From: Paenibacillus glycanilyticus
GTDB taxonomy: Bacteria; Bacillota; Bacilli; Paenibacillales; Paenibacillaceae
Direction: 5' to 3'
Length of the DNA stretch: 64,000 nt
Assembly: GCF_023715145.1 (NCBI RefSeq)
Contig: NZ_JAMBNP010000006.1
Coordinates: 310,001 to 374,000 of the forward strand
Made by a program: the position numbers and the translations under genes. A model generated the notes under the pieces. The model had not been told where the DNA came from and made no database searches. It saw only the letters and a program-made list of their open reading frames with translations. Below are positions 1 to 9,411 of this stretch, piece by piece (the stretch's first letter is position 1; each line of letters opens with the position of its first letter).

Positions 1-3000
1 GCCTTTGCCTACATAGTCATTGGAATCGCCTTCGAGCGAGAGCGTAATGCCTCTCGGTACAAATGCGCCAAAGCTTTGACCGGCAGTTCCAACGAAATGG
101 TAGGAGATTGTATCTTCAGGCAAGCCTTTCGCGCCGTAGCGACGGGTAACTTCGCTGCCGAGAATAGTGCCCACTACACGGTTCGTATTGCAGATCGGGA
201 ATGTGCCGCGAACACGTTCGCCGCTTTCCAGTGCCGCTGCTGCTCCCGGAACAAGCTCCTGCATGTCGAGCGACAGCTCGAGTCCATGGTTTTGCTCTTG
301 TACGTTATGACGCGCCGCGTCTTGAGGTACATCCGGGGAGTGCAGCAGAAGGCTAAGATCGATGCCTTTTGCTTTATAATGATCAACCAGGTTTTTAGAT
401 TCAAGAATATCTACGCGGCCAACCATTTCTTGAATGGTACGGAACCCAAGCTCAGCCATAATTTCGCGAAGCTCCTGCGCAATGAAGTGAAGGTAGTTCA
501 CGACATGGCTTGGATCACCCATGAATTTCGCGCGAAGCTCAGGGTTTTGAGTTGCAACGCCAACCGGGCAAGTATCCAGCTGACATACGCGCATCATAAC
601 GCAGCCCAGTACGACAAGCGGCGCAGTCGAGAAGCCGTATTCTTCAGCACCCAGCAGGATAGCAATTGCAACGTCGCGGCCGTTCATCATTTTACCGTCG
701 GTTTCGATAACGACACGGTCACGCAGGTTGTTCAGCATCAGCGTTTGATGCGTCTCGGCAAGACCAAGCTCCCATGGCAGACCCGCGTGGCGGATCGAGT
801 TCATTGGAGATGCGCCGGTACCGCCGTCATAACCGCTGACCATGATCACGTCTGCACGCGCCTTGGCAACGCCGGCAGCAATTGTGCCAACGCCAACCTC
901 GGATACAAGCTTCACGTTGATGCGAGCGCGAGGGTTCGCGTTCTTCAGATCGTGAATCAGCTCGGCAAGGTCCTCGATCGAATAAATATCATGATGCGGA
1001 GGCGGCGAGATCAAGCCTACACCCGGTGTGGAACCGCGAACTTCGGCAACCCAAGGATAAACCTTGCGTCCCGGAAGCTGACCGCCTTCGCCCGGTTTCG
1101 CGCCTTGCGCCATCTTGATTTGAATTTCGTCCGCATTCACCAGGTAGTTGCTCGTTACGCCGAAGCGGCCCGATGCTACCTGTTTGATTGCGCTGCGGCG
1201 GGAATCGCCGTTCGCGTCAGGGATAAAGCGCGCAGGGTCTTCGCCGCCCTCGCCTGTATTGGACTTGCCGCCAATACGGTTCATGGCAATCGCAAGACTT
1301 TCATGCGCTTCTTTACTGATCGAACCAAACGACATTGCGCCTGTTTTGAAACGTTTGAAGATGGATTCAACCGGCTCTACTTCCTCGATCGGCACCGATT
1401 TCCGTCCATCCTTGAACTGGAGCAGCGAACGAAGCATCATGTGCTTCTTGTCTTCGCCTTGTACCATGTTCGAGAACTTCTTGTATAGCTTATAGTCGTT
1501 CTTACGGGATGCCATTTGCAGCGTATGAATCGTTTGCGGGCTGAACAAATGGTCTTCGCCGTCTTTACGCCATTGATAGTCGCCGCCGGAGTCGAGTTCT
1601 TTCTCCCCGCCCTCTTGGTCAGCGTATGCTTTGTTATGACATTTCAGCGCTTCTTGGGCGATGATATCAAGACCGATACCGCCGATACGCGATGGCGTCC
1701 ACGTGAAGTATTCGTTGATCAGCTCTTCCTGCAGACCAAGCGCTTCGAAGATTTGCGCGCCGCGGTACGACTGAATCGTCGAGATACCCATCTTGGACAA
1801 TACTTTTGTTACGCCCTTCGTAGCGGCTTTAATATAGTTCTTAACAGCCTTCTCATGCTTGATGTTGCTCAGCATGCCTTGGCGGATCATATCGTCAAGC
1901 GTCTCGAACGCAAGATACGGGTTAACCGCATTGACGCCGTAACCGAGCAGCAAAGCGTAGTGATGCACTTCGCGCGGGTCGCCGGATTCAAGCAGAATCG
2001 CAACCTTGGTTCTTGTGCCTTGACGGATCAAGTGATGATGCAAAGCGGATACGGCAAGCAGCGAAGGAATCGCGGCGTTGTCTTTATCCAGACCGCGGTC
2101 AGACAAAATAAGAATATTATGGCCTTTTTCAATAACGCGGTCTGCCGCTTCGCGCATAAGCTTAAGCGCGGAACGGAGTCCTTCTTCGCCTTGGGCAGCC
2201 GGGAAGAAGATCGGAAGCGTAATCGACTTGAAGCCTGGACGGCGTACATGGCGAAGCTTCGCGAATTCCTCGTTCGACAGGATTGGCGTATCCAGCTTGA
2301 TATGGCGCGCGCTTTCCGGTTCAGGCTTGAGCAGGTTGCGCTCAGGTCCAATCGTTGTGCCAACTGCTGTAACGATTTCCTCGCGAATTGCGTCAATCGG
2401 CGGGTTCGTTACTTGCGCGAAGAGCTGCTTGAAGTAGTTGAACAGGCGCTGAGGGCGCTCGGACAATACGGCAAGCGGCGCATCGTAACCCATGGAAGCG
2501 ATTGGCTCTTGGCCGCTGCTTGCCATTGGCTCAAGCACTTTGCGTACATCCTCGAAGGTGTAGCCAAATGCTTGCTGGCGTTGTTGCACCGTAGCATGAT
2601 CCAATTCTGGAAGCTCAGGCGCGTCCGGCAATGCCTCGAGGTCTACAAGATGCTCGTCGAGCCATTCGCGGTAAGGCTGTTCAGCCGCGATTTGCGCTTT
2701 CACTTCCTCGTCGGAGATGATGCGGCCTTCTTTCGTATCTACAACGAGCATACGGCCCGGACGGAGACGGTCTTTGTACAAAATCTCTTCGGGAGCGATT
2801 TCGACGGTGCCGGCTTCAGAACCGAGAATGATATGATCGTCTTTCGTTACATAATAACGGGCTGGACGCAGACCGTTACGGTCCAGGTAAGCGCAGATTT
2901 GCGTACCGTTCGTAATCGCCATTGCGGCAGGTCCGTCCCACGGCTCCATCAGGGTGCTGTGGTATTCGTAGAATGCTTTTTTCTTGTCGTCCATGCTTTC

Positions 3001-3999
3001 ATGGTTCGACCATGGCTCCGGGACCATCATCATTGCAACATGCGGCAAGGAACGGCCGGACAGATGCAGGAATTCAAGTGCGTTGTCGAACATCGCCGTA
3101 TCCGAACCATCCGGGCTGATTACCGGCTTTACTTTCTCCATGTCGCTGCCGAACAGCTCGGTCTCGAACAACGTCTGACGGGCATGCATCCAGTTGATGT
3201 TGCCGCGCAGCGTATTGATCTCGCCGTTGTGGATCAGGTAGTGGAACGGATGCGCACGTTCCCAGCTCGGGAAGGTGTTCGTGCTGAAACGGGAGTGAAC
3301 AAGCGCCATGGCCGACACGACAGACTCGTCGTTCAGCTCCAGGTAGAACGAGCGTACTTGCTCCGTTGTCAACATCCCTTTATAGACGATCTTCTTGCTC
3401 GAAAGGCTTGTGAAATAGAACATTTCTCCGCCTTCTTTGCCTCCGAAGCGGATCGCAATCTCAGCACGCTTGCGGATAACGTACAGCTTGCGCTCAAAGG
3501 ACAATTCATCCTTAAGTCCTGGGTTCTTAGCGATAAATACTTGGCGAACGAACGGCTTCACCGACAAAGCGGATTGACCGAGCTTCGAATCATCCGTCGG
3601 AACGGTACGCCAGCCGATCAGCGTTTGCCCTTCTTCACGGATGATATTTTCCAGCTCACGCTCAAACGAGCTGCGGATCGCTTCATCATGCGGCATAAAC
3701 AACAGTCCGACTGCATATTCTCCTTCTTGCGGAAGGTCAATCTCAAGCTTTTTCAGTTCACGTGCGAAGAAATCATGCGGGATTTGTAGCAGAATGCCTG
3801 CGCCGTCCCCCGTATTTGGTTCGCTGCCTTGACCACCGCGATGCTCCATGTTCTCGAGCAATGTCAGCGCCTGACGAATGACAGTATGCGATTTTCTTCC
3901 CTTGATGTTTGCCACAAATCCCATGCCGCATGCGTCTTTTTCATAGCGCGGATCATATAGACCTTGTTTCGGCGGTAATCCAAAAATTTTCTCTTTCAT
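1..3999 (-). CDS. gltB: Glutamate synthase large subunit (partial, C-terminus beyond window)
   Basis: Large (alpha) subunit of NADPH-dependent glutamate synthase, which makes two glutamates from glutamine and 2-oxoglutarate in the cytoplasm. The reading frame is open from an ATG at 3999 down to base 1 (1333 codons); the family is usually near 1500 residues, so the end lies outside. After a short propeptide, Cys24 (KDACGMGF) is the expected N-terminal nucleophile of the Ntn-type glutaminase domain. Further on are the central and FMN-binding synthase domains ([21 protein letters not shown]) and the 3Fe-4S cysteines [15 protein letters not shown] near residue 1135. The start of the glxB-like C-terminal domain is reached. 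A GAAAGG Shine-Dalgarno precedes the ATG. The small subunit is not in the window. Identification is secure. Confidence 0.97.
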   Translation of the reverse strand, partial: MKEKIFGLPPKQGLYDPRYEKDACGMGFVANIKGRKSHTVIRQALTLLENMEHRGGQGSEPNTGDGAGILLQIPHDFFARELKKLEIDLPQEGEYAVGLLFMPHDEAIRSSFERELENIIREEGQTLIGWRTVPTDDSKLGQSALSVKPFVRQVFIAKNPGLKDELSFERKLYVIRKRAEIAIRFGGKEGGEMFYFTSLSSKKIVYKGMLTTEQVRSFYLELNDESVVSAMALVHSRFSTNTFPSWERAHPFHYLIHNGEINTLRGNINWMHARQTLFETELFGSDMEKVKPVISPDGSDTAMFDNALEFLHLSGRSLPHVAMMMVPEPWSNHESMDDKKKAFYEYHSTLMEPWDGPAAMAITNGTQICAYLDRNGLRPARYYVTKDDHIILGSEAGTVEIAPEEILYKDRLRPGRMLVVDTKEGRIISDEEVKAQIAAEQPYREWLDEHLVDLEALPDAPELPELDHATVQQRQQAFGYTFEDVRKVLEPMASSGQEPIASMGYDAPLAVLSERPQRLFNYFKQLFAQVTNPPIDAIREEIVTAVGTTIGPERNLLKPEPESARHIKLDTPILSNEEFAKLRHVRRPGFKSITLPIFFPAAQGEEGLRSALKLMREAADRVIEKGHNILILSDRGLDKDNAAIPSLLAVSALHHHLIRQGTRTKVAILLESGDPREVHHYALLLGYGVNAVNPYLAFETLDDMIRQGMLSNIKHEKAVKNYIKAATKGVTKVLSKMGISTIQSYRGAQIFEALGLQEELINEYFTWTPSRIGGIGLDIIAQEALKCHNKAYADQEGGEKELDSGGDYQWRKDGEDHLFSPQTIHTLQMASRKNDYKLYKKFSNMVQGEDKKHMMLRSLLQFKDGRKSVPIEEVEPVESIFKRFKTGAMSFGSISKEAHESLAIAMNRIGGKSNTGEGGEDPARFIPDANGDSRRSAIKQVASGRFGVTSNYLVNADEIQIKMAQGAKPGEGGQLPGRKVYPWVAEVRGSTPGVGLISPPPHHDIYSIEDLAELIHDLKNANPRARINVKLVSEVGVGTIAAGVAKARADVIMVSGYDGGTGASPMNSIRHAGLPWELGLAETHQTLMLNNLRDRVVIETDGKMMNGRDVAIAILLGAEEYGFSTAPLVVLGCVMMRVCQLDTCPVGVATQNPELRAKFMGDPSHVVNYLHFIAQELREIMAELGFRTIQEMVGRVDILESKNLVDHYKAKGIDLSLLLHSPDVPQDAARHNVQEQNHGLELSLDMQELVPGAAAALESGERVRGTFPICNTNRVVGTILGSEVTRRYGAKGLPEDTISYHFVGTAGQSFGAFVPRGITLSLEGDSNDYVGKG

Positions 4000-4395
4000 C
4001 GTGTGCAACCTTTCTATCAGAAGATTTTTGGGCAAGCATAGCTCAATAACGGTATATCGAACGGCAGCAATCGAGGCGCATCGGCCTGTTGCTTGCTGTT
4101 CTTGCGAGCTTAAACGTGATGGCTTATAGCATATTTTCGCGGACACAAACTTTTCCGAAGCTTTTAGTGGAAATCGTTCGTATCTGGTGGAAAATAATTA
4201 GCTACATGAAGCTTTCGTTTAAGATTGACCATGTTCCGGGCCGTGTTCCGCCATTGCGGTTATTATATTATTTTAACATCAGGCCAAAAGGGAATCAATT
4301 TAATATTTTTATGAATGTGATAAAACTTTACTTTACAGCACATTGTTCGTGTTCTTATACTATGCATAACATTTTATCAAAAGGAGGATGAACAA
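4000..4395. other. Divergent intergenic region, gltB / SGNH hydrolase
   Basis: 396 bases between two divergent genes. It holds the gltB leader on the minus side and the hydrolase promoter at 4332-4361 on the plus side. An open frame at 4089-4391 lacks a ribosome binding site and resembles no protein I know, so I do not call it. I see no riboswitch or T-box fold and no gltC-type regulator gene. Confidence 0.6.
4332..4361 (+). promoter_or_regulatory. Sigma-A-type promoter of the SGNH hydrolase
   Basis: TTTACA at 4332-4337, an 18-base spacer, and TATACT at 4356-4361. The start codon is 35 bases downstream, after an AAAGGAGG Shine-Dalgarno at about 4379-4386. Confidence 0.6.
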
Positions 4396-5640
4396 TTGTA
4401 TAGCAAATCAAGGAAACTTCAATTCTTTATGGCAATAATGGCCCTCATTATTCTGGCCGGAACGGCCTATGGAGGATCGCGGGCAGCGGCAGCATCCGGG
4501 GAGCCTGATCCCTATCAGATCGTCGCTCTTGGCGACTCCCTTACCGCCGGTTATGAGCATGGTTATACCGAAAAATCCGTTCCTTACGGTTATGTCGAGC
4601 ATGTGTACGAGCAGGCGTTGTTCCACGGCCTTCGCGCGGAATATGTCAATTACGGCATTCTCGGACTCAAGTCCGAAGGCTTGAAGCTGCTTCTCCAGGC
4701 TGCCTCCGATGGCCGTGCGGTTAAGCCCGACGATATTCAAAAAGAGCTCCAGGATCCGCGCAAGGACAATCTTGTCGGACAGACCGCGCAAATGGCTAAA
4801 TCCATACGTTCCGCGGATCTCATCGTTCTAACGATCGGAGGAAATGACCTTACTCCCGTTATGAACATGCTGTTAGCCGGCGCGTCAAACGAAGAAATCA
4901 CCACTTATATCCAAACGATATTGGATCAGTACGAAAAAGATCTCGAATCTTCAATCCGAACGATTGCCGGCCTGAATTCGAAAGCTCATATCGTAATAGC
5001 GGATCAATACTCGCCAATTCCTCTCCCCGTCCTGCAAGACGGCGTAACCAAACTGCGCGTCAAGCTGGATCAAGTAAGCGCCCGGCTCGCGAAGGACGGC
5101 ATCAAGCTCCAGGTTACGGACGTAAGCAGCCTGTTTGTCGGCCATGAGCTAGAGTACACCTCTATAGCAGAAAAGGACATACATCCGAATCATCTCGGTT
5201 ATGCGGCAATGGGACGCGCCTTCGCAACGACCGTTTGGGGCGATTACCGGACCGTCCGCCCTCGTCAGGCAAACGTCCAGATGTCGGTTGTCGTAAACGG
5301 CAAGGAATTGCCTGCCGGATCAGCACCGCCCGTCCTTCGCAGCAACCGAAGCTTCGTAGCGATGAGAGATATAACCGACGCCATAGGCGCAAAGCTGAGC
5401 TGGAACAATGCTTCCCAAAGCGCAACCGTCACTCACGGCAGCCACAAAGTCATTTTCGCCATTGGCTCTGCTTATGTAACGATCGACGGCAAGAAGGTCA
5501 AGCTGACAACGCCGCCTGCGTTCCTGTTGAAAACAGGCAAGGAAACGAAGACCTACCTCCCTCTCGCCGCCTTGTCTGAAGCGCTTGGCCTTCAAGTCAA
5601 TTACCGCAGCACCTTGCAAACTGCCTTCATTAATGAATAA
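4396..5640 (+). CDS. Secreted SGNH/GDSL hydrolase with C-terminal copper-amine-oxidase-like domain
   Basis: Predicted exported esterase/lipase of the SGNH superfamily. Residues 1-33 form a signal peptide. The catalytic Ser block is ALGDSLTAGY (Ser near 48), the oxyanion Asn block is TIGGND (near 150), and the Asp-His block is DIHPNH (near 262). From about residue 292 to the end there is a stalk-like domain resembling the copper amine oxidase N-terminal repeat common in Paenibacillus wall proteins (VVVNGKEL, FVAMRDI, YLPLAALSEALGL). The start is TTG, chosen because AAAGGAGG lies 9 bases upstream; a nearer ATG is out of frame. The substrate is unknown; deacylation of a wall or extracellular polymer is a guess. 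414 residues. Confidence 0.88.
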   Translation: MYSKSRKLQFFMAIMALIILAGTAYGGSRAAAASGEPDPYQIVALGDSLTAGYEHGYTEKSVPYGYVEHVYEQALFHGLRAEYVNYGILGLKSEGLKLLLQAASDGRAVKPDDIQKELQDPRKDNLVGQTAQMAKSIRSADLIVLTIGGNDLTPVMNMLLAGASNEEITTYIQTILDQYEKDLESSIRTIAGLNSKAHIVIADQYSPIPLPVLQDGVTKLRVKLDQVSARLAKDGIKLQVTDVSSLFVGHELEYTSIAEKDIHPNHLGYAAMGRAFATTVWGDYRTVRPRQANVQMSVVVNGKELPAGSAPPVLRSNRSFVAMRDITDAIGAKLSWNNASQSATVTHGSHKVIFAIGSAYVTIDGKKVKLTTPPAFLLKTGKETKTYLPLAALSEALGLQVNYRSTLQTAFINE

Positions 5641-5698
5641 ACCGACGCAGTCCGCAAGGCTGCATATATAACCACTATAGTAGAAGAAATTATTCTAG

Positions 5699-6088
5699 TT
5701 ACTTATATTCCTTCCGCAGCTCCTTCAACAGCTCCAGCCCGCGCGCGGACCAGCGCATAAGACGGTCCAGCGCGGCGATCTGGGCTGCAACAGCCTCCTG
5801 CAGCGAGGCATTGTAGTCCGGCACTTCCCCTTCAAAGGGCTTCAAATCGCGAAGCGGCACATTCGTTTTCTCCGTGTAGCTTAGCGCTCTGCGCTCGTGG
5901 AACATCGCAACATCCGGATTATAGGGATGATGAAGATCTCCCTGCTCGGGATGCTTCAATACTGCCAGCACCTTAAAGACGGCGCGCGGCCCGTTCACTT
6001 CAACAATTTCACCGATATATTGTCCTGATCTTACATCGGCTTTAGCCAATGCGCCCGGAACGATAAAATCACGATTTAATTCTTGCAT
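5699..6088 (-). CDS. kapB: KapB-like kinase-associated protein
   Basis: A 129-residue protein matching the kinase-associated protein B family (B. subtilis KapB, about 128 residues, needed for KinB-dependent input into the sporulation phosphorelay). Features seen: a small beta-rich core (GQYIGEIVEVNGPRAVFKV), the conserved LKHPEQGDLHHPY stretch and an acidic-to-basic helical tail. There is no lipobox or signal peptide, so the historical label 'lipoprotein' is not supported here. kinB is not adjacent, unlike in Bacillus. AGGAGG lies 8 bases before the ATG. The leader carries the six-copy repeat at 6104-6348, which ends right at this Shine-Dalgarno. Downstream it converges with the SGNH gene. 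Confidence 0.85.
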   Translation of the reverse strand: MQELNRDFIVPGALAKADVRSGQYIGEIVEVNGPRAVFKVLAVLKHPEQGDLHHPYNPDVAMFHERRALSYTEKTNVPLRDLKPFEGEVPDYNASLQEAVAAQIAALDRLMRWSARGLELLKELRKEYK

Positions 6089-6103
6089 ATGTAGTCCTCC
6101 TAA

Positions 6104-6348
6104 AAAGAATTGTGAAGCAATTCTTGCTTCGTAAGCATTAGCTTAAAGAATTGTGAAGCAATTCTTGCTTCGTAAGCATTAGCTTAAAGAATTGTGAAGC
6201 AATTCTTGCTTCGTAAGCATTAGCTTAAAAAATGCGAAGCAATTTTTACTTCGAAAGCATTAGCTTAAAGAATTGCGAAGCAATTCTTGCTTCGTAAGCA
6301 TTAGCTTAAAGAATTGCGAAGCAATTCTTGCTTCGTAAGCATTAGCTT
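6104..6348 (-). repeat. Array A: six tandem 41-base repeats in the kapB leader
   Basis: Units at 6104-6144, 6145-6185, 6186-6226, 6227-6266 (40 bases, diverged), 6267-6307 and 6308-6348. On the minus (kapB) strand each contains ATGCTTACGAAG followed by a perfect hairpin, GAAGCAA-gaa-TTGCTTC. An overlapping alternative hairpin is GAATTG-loop-CAATTC; the two cannot form together. The last unit abuts the kapB AGGAGG site. There are no unique spacers, so this is not CRISPR. Shares its core block with the array at 56265-56466. Confidence 0.95.
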
Positions 6349-6641
6349 AAAATGCGTTCGGAAGCTTCGCCTTTAATTTACATACCTGTTTTGCACATTC
6401 GTATGCACGCTACTTATTTCCAATGTGCTATAATACCGCTTAGTACATGGAACGACATCTAAGCATGATCAGCAATTCACACTATCATATAAGAATATTT
6501 TCTTGTAAAGCAACCCGTGATTTCCCGCTTGCGGCGAAGGTAGCCCGAACTAGGACTATCGCACCTGCAACTTCAATAGCAGGATGACTTGTTTTAAATC
6601 GAGCAGAGTCGTAATATGGAACTAGAAAAGTAGGTGACATT
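6349..6641. other. Intergenic region between array A and the glycosyltransferase
   Basis: The region opens with a degenerate repeat edge (6349-6369, a GAAGCTTC palindrome). A TATAAT at 6429-6434 could serve the plus-strand glycosyltransferase, but I see no good -35 at 16-18 bases. If it is used, the leader would be about 200 bases. No gene is recognised. Confidence 0.4.
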
Positions 6642-7757
6642 ATGCGTAAGAAAAGAGTGCTCCTGCTCTCCGAAGGATTCGGATCAGGGCACACGCAAGC
6701 CGCGCATGCCTTGGCAGCAGGCCTGCGCCAGCTCAACCCGGATATACAGACCCGCGTGATGGAGCTGGGCAATTTTCTTAATCCTGTGTTAGGACCTTTA
6801 ATTATTTCCGCCTATCGCAAAACGGTCAGCAAGCAGCCCAAGATGGTTGGCCTGATGTACCGCAGCAATTATAAAAAATCGCTTAATCGATTCATGCAGC
6901 TTGCGCTTCACCGGATGTTTTATACCCATACTTCGCAGGTGATTGCCCAGCTTAAGCCGGATCTCGTTATTTGCACGCATCCTGTTCCAAACGCGGTTGT
7001 CAGCAGGCTGAAGCGGCTCGGGCTGAACATCAGGCTCTGTACCGTCATCACCGATTATGACGCGCATGGTTCATGGGTGAACCAGGAAGTGAACAAATTT
7101 CTTGTATCCTCTCCCCTCGTCAAGGACAAGCTCATCAACCACGGCGTGCCGGAGAACCGGATCAATGTGACAGGCATTCCCGTCCATCCCCACTTCTGGA
7201 AGAGCTACGACAAGGACGAGGTCAGACGGCAGTTCGGACTGAAGGCGCTGCCTACCGTCCTTATTATGGGCGGCGGCTGGGGACTTATGTACGAAGACAG
7301 CCTGCTGGAATATATGACGGAATGGCGCGAGCGTGTTCAGTTTATTTTTTGCGTAGGAAACAATGATAAGGTAAAAGAAAAGATGCTGGCTAACCCCAGG
7401 TTCCGGCATGAGAACATACGGGTTATCGGATTTACCAAGGAAGTCAGCAAGCTGATGGACGTCGCTGACGTTCTTGTGACCAAGCCGGGAGGCATGACCT
7501 GTACGGAGGGCATGAGCAAAGGCATTCCCATGCTGTTCTACGAGCCCATTCCCGGACAGGAAGAGCAGAACTGCGAATACTTCATCCGAAACGGCTTCGG
7601 CGAGATGCTCGAGACGACCGAAACGGTCGACAGATGGATGGCCACAATCCAGCAGACAGAAGCATCCACCCGCTACCGCGAGGCTCTGATTAACAAACGA
7701 AATGAAGAATATAACCCTCTAACTTGTCCGAAAGCCGTCTTGCAGCTGTTGCAATGA
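6642..7757 (+). CDS. UgtP/MGDG-synthase-type glycosyltransferase
   Basis: GT-B fold glycosyltransferase of the diacylglycerol glucosyltransferase / MGDG synthase group (GT28-like), which adds sugar from UDP-sugar to diacylglycerol to make membrane glycolipid, often the lipoteichoic acid anchor. Residues 8-24 (LSEGFGSGHTQAAHAL) match the family N-terminal glycine loop, CTHPVPNAVV and TDYDAHGSWV are typical of the MGDG-synthase N-domain, and TKPGGMTCTEG near 280 with PIPGQEEQN forms the nucleotide-sugar site. Length (371) fits. AGGTGA precedes the ATG. No signal peptide; a membrane-associated cytoplasmic enzyme is expected. The exact acceptor and sugar cannot be read from sequence. An LTA-synthase-like gene lies at 22650. 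Confidence 0.85.
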   Translation: MRKKRVLLLSEGFGSGHTQAAHALAAGLRQLNPDIQTRVMELGNFLNPVLGPLIISAYRKTVSKQPKMVGLMYRSNYKKSLNRFMQLALHRMFYTHTSQVIAQLKPDLVICTHPVPNAVVSRLKRLGLNIRLCTVITDYDAHGSWVNQEVNKFLVSSPLVKDKLINHGVPENRINVTGIPVHPHFWKSYDKDEVRRQFGLKALPTVLIMGGGWGLMYEDSLLEYMTEWRERVQFIFCVGNNDKVKEKMLANPRFRHENIRVIGFTKEVSKLMDVADVLVTKPGGMTCTEGMSKGIPMLFYEPIPGQEEQNCEYFIRNGFGEMLETTETVDRWMATIQQTEASTRYREALINKRNEEYNPLTCPKAVLQLLQ

Positions 7758-7766
7758 CGGCTTTTT
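7731..7766 (+). terminator. Terminator overlapping the glycosyltransferase stop
   Basis: AAAGCCGTC at 7731-7739 pairs with GACGGCTTT at 7756-7764, followed by T residues. The left arm lies inside the last codons and the right arm starts at the stop codon, so the coding end doubles as terminator stem. Confidence 0.8.
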
Positions 7767-7817
7767 GCTTGAACAAATCCTGAATTCATTCGAATAGTAC
7801 AAGTCTTATCCGGTTAT

Positions 7818-7826
7818 TGTTATAAT
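7818..7826 (+). promoter_or_regulatory. Extended -10 promoter of the malic enzyme
   Basis: TG-T-TATAAT (7818-7826), an extended -10 with no convincing -35. The ATG lies 44 bases downstream. Confidence 0.45.
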
Positions 7827-7869
7827 GGATGCGTATGTCGCAGTCGAATAGCAAAGGGAGCGGATAAGG

Positions 7870-9285
7870 ATGAAGGAACGAAGCATGGAAGGTAAAACAA
7901 TTATTCTGCGTCTCGAAATTGATACCCAGCAGGCGCATTTCGGCAAAGCCGTCACCGCCATTGAAGGGGCCGGCGGAGATATCGTGGCGATTGACGTCAT
8001 CCAGACCGACAAGCAGGTCAGCGTACGCGACTTGACGGTCAAAATAACCGAAGCAGGAGCTGCGGAACGGCTGCAAACCGTCCTTCAAAGCGTTCCGGGC
8101 ATACGCCTTCGCCATGTGTCCGACCGCACCTTTCTACTGCATCTGGGCGGAAAAATAACGATCCAGCCCAAAACCCCCATACAAAACCGGGACGATCTGT
8201 CCCGCGTATATACACCTGATGTCGCCAGGGTTTGCCAGGCTATAGAAGCTGACCCGAAGAAGGCATTCACCTTAACCATCAAACGCAATACCGTTGCCGT
8301 AGTATCGGACGGCAGCGCGGTGCTTGGACTCGGCAATATCGGTCCCTATGCGGCCATGCCCGTTATGGAGGGCAAAGCGATGCTGTTCAAGCAATTTGCC
8401 GATGTCGATGCTTTCCCCATTTGTCTGGATACCCAGGATACCGAGCAAATCATCGCGTCGATCAAGCATCTGGCCCCCGCCTTCGGCGGCATTAACCTGG
8501 AGGATATATCGGCGCCACGCTGCTTCGAAATCGAGCGCAGGCTCCGCGATGAGCTGGATATACCCGTATTCCACGATGACCAGCACGGTACAGCCGTTGT
8601 ATTGTACGCCGGTCTTCTGAATGCCCTTAAGCTGACGAAACGCAAGATCGAGGATACAAGGTTTGTCGTATGCGGAATCGGCGCTGCCGGTACGGCATGC
8701 ACGAAGATGCTGCTGGCAGGCGGTGCCAAGCATATCATCGGCGTTGACCGCGAGGGCATTCTGACAGCCGATCGTACCTATAGTCACCCGATGTGGCAAT
8801 GGTATGCAGAAAATACCAATGAAGCCCGAATAAGCGGAGGGCTAAAAGAAGCGCTGGCAAATGCCGATGTATTTATTGGGGTATCTGCCGGCGGCATTTT
8901 GACCAGAGAGCATATCCTGTCGATGGCTCCCGATCCGATCGTGTTTGCCATGGCGAATCCCGAGCCTGAAATCCGGCCCGAGCTTGCCGAGGACATCGTT
9001 GCCGTAATGGCCACGGGAAGGAGCGATTATGCGAATCAGATCAACAACGTGCTCTGCTTCCCCGGCATCTTCCGAGGAGCGCTGGACAGCCGTGCGGTAA
9101 CGATTAACGAGCCCATGAAGCTGGCCGCCGCAGAAGCGATCGCATCCGTAATCAGCGAGGACGAGTTAAGCAGAATCTATATTATACCAAGCGTATTTAA
9201 TACAAGAGTCGTTGAAGAAGTCCGCCGGAGAGTCATTCAAGCGGCGCAGGACAGCGGCGCAGCCCGCAGAAGACCACGGGAATAA
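7870..9285 (+). CDS. NAD-type malic enzyme with N-terminal ACT domain
   Basis: Oxidative decarboxylation of malate to pyruvate in the cytoplasm. Residues about 10-85 form an ACT-like regulatory domain (IILRLEIDTQQAHFGKAVTA). The catalytic part shows the Tyr of SRVYTPDVARVCQAI, SDGSAVLGLGNIGP near 145-160, the Lys of VMEGKAMLFK, the metal-site FHDDQHGTA near 235, and a Rossmann GIGAAGTA near 269. Length (471) suits the short bacterial malic enzymes with an added ACT domain. NAD versus NADP preference is not readable with confidence. AAAGGGAG lies 9 bases before the ATG. It is monocistronic, closed by the hairpin at 9290. Confidence 0.92.
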   Translation: MKERSMEGKTIILRLEIDTQQAHFGKAVTAIEGAGGDIVAIDVIQTDKQVSVRDLTVKITEAGAAERLQTVLQSVPGIRLRHVSDRTFLLHLGGKITIQPKTPIQNRDDLSRVYTPDVARVCQAIEADPKKAFTLTIKRNTVAVVSDGSAVLGLGNIGPYAAMPVMEGKAMLFKQFADVDAFPICLDTQDTEQIIASIKHLAPAFGGINLEDISAPRCFEIERRLRDELDIPVFHDDQHGTAVVLYAGLLNALKLTKRKIEDTRFVVCGIGAAGTACTKMLLAGGAKHIIGVDREGILTADRTYSHPMWQWYAENTNEARISGGLKEALANADVFIGVSAGGILTREHILSMAPDPIVFAMANPEPEIRPELAEDIVAVMATGRSDYANQINNVLCFPGIFRGALDSRAVTINEPMKLAAAEAIASVISEDELSRIYIIPSVFNTRVVEEVRRRVIQAAQDSGAARRRPRE

Positions 9286-9289
9286 AAAA

Positions 9290-9331
9290 ACAATTTGTCT
9301 TGATCTCGAATGGGAGATTAAGACAAATTGT
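9290..9331. terminator. Long hairpin after the malic enzyme
   Basis: A 17-base stem (CAATTTGTCTTGATCTC, 9291-9307, with 9314-9330, one mismatch), flanked by A7 on the left and weak T on the right. A terminator by position; the T-tract is better for minus-strand transcripts. Confidence 0.65.
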
Positions 9332-9360
9332 TGTGTGGGCCTGTCTATCTATACTATAAT
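9331..9360 (+). promoter_or_regulatory. Promoter of the first acyltransferase-deacetylase unit
   Basis: TTGTGT at 9331-9336, an 18-base spacer, TATAAT at 9355-9360. It directly abuts the preceding hairpin. Confidence 0.6.
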
Positions 9361-9411
9361 AACTAGGTTAATAGTTTAATAGTATAGGACCGCGGGAAGG
9401 ATGTATTACGA

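Noticed and set aside
76..3789. Long plus-strand open frames opposite gltB
   Set aside because: They are antisense shadows of the glutamate synthase frame, which runs open to base 1 on the minus strand with full family motifs; the plus-strand products resemble nothing and lack ribosome sites.
4089..4391. 100-residue frame upstream of the SGNH hydrolase
   Set aside because: No Shine-Dalgarno, no family resemblance, and it covers the promoter of the next gene.
6104..6348. CRISPR array
   Set aside because: Repeats are contiguous with no unique spacers, and no cas genes are in the window. The same applies to 56265-56466.
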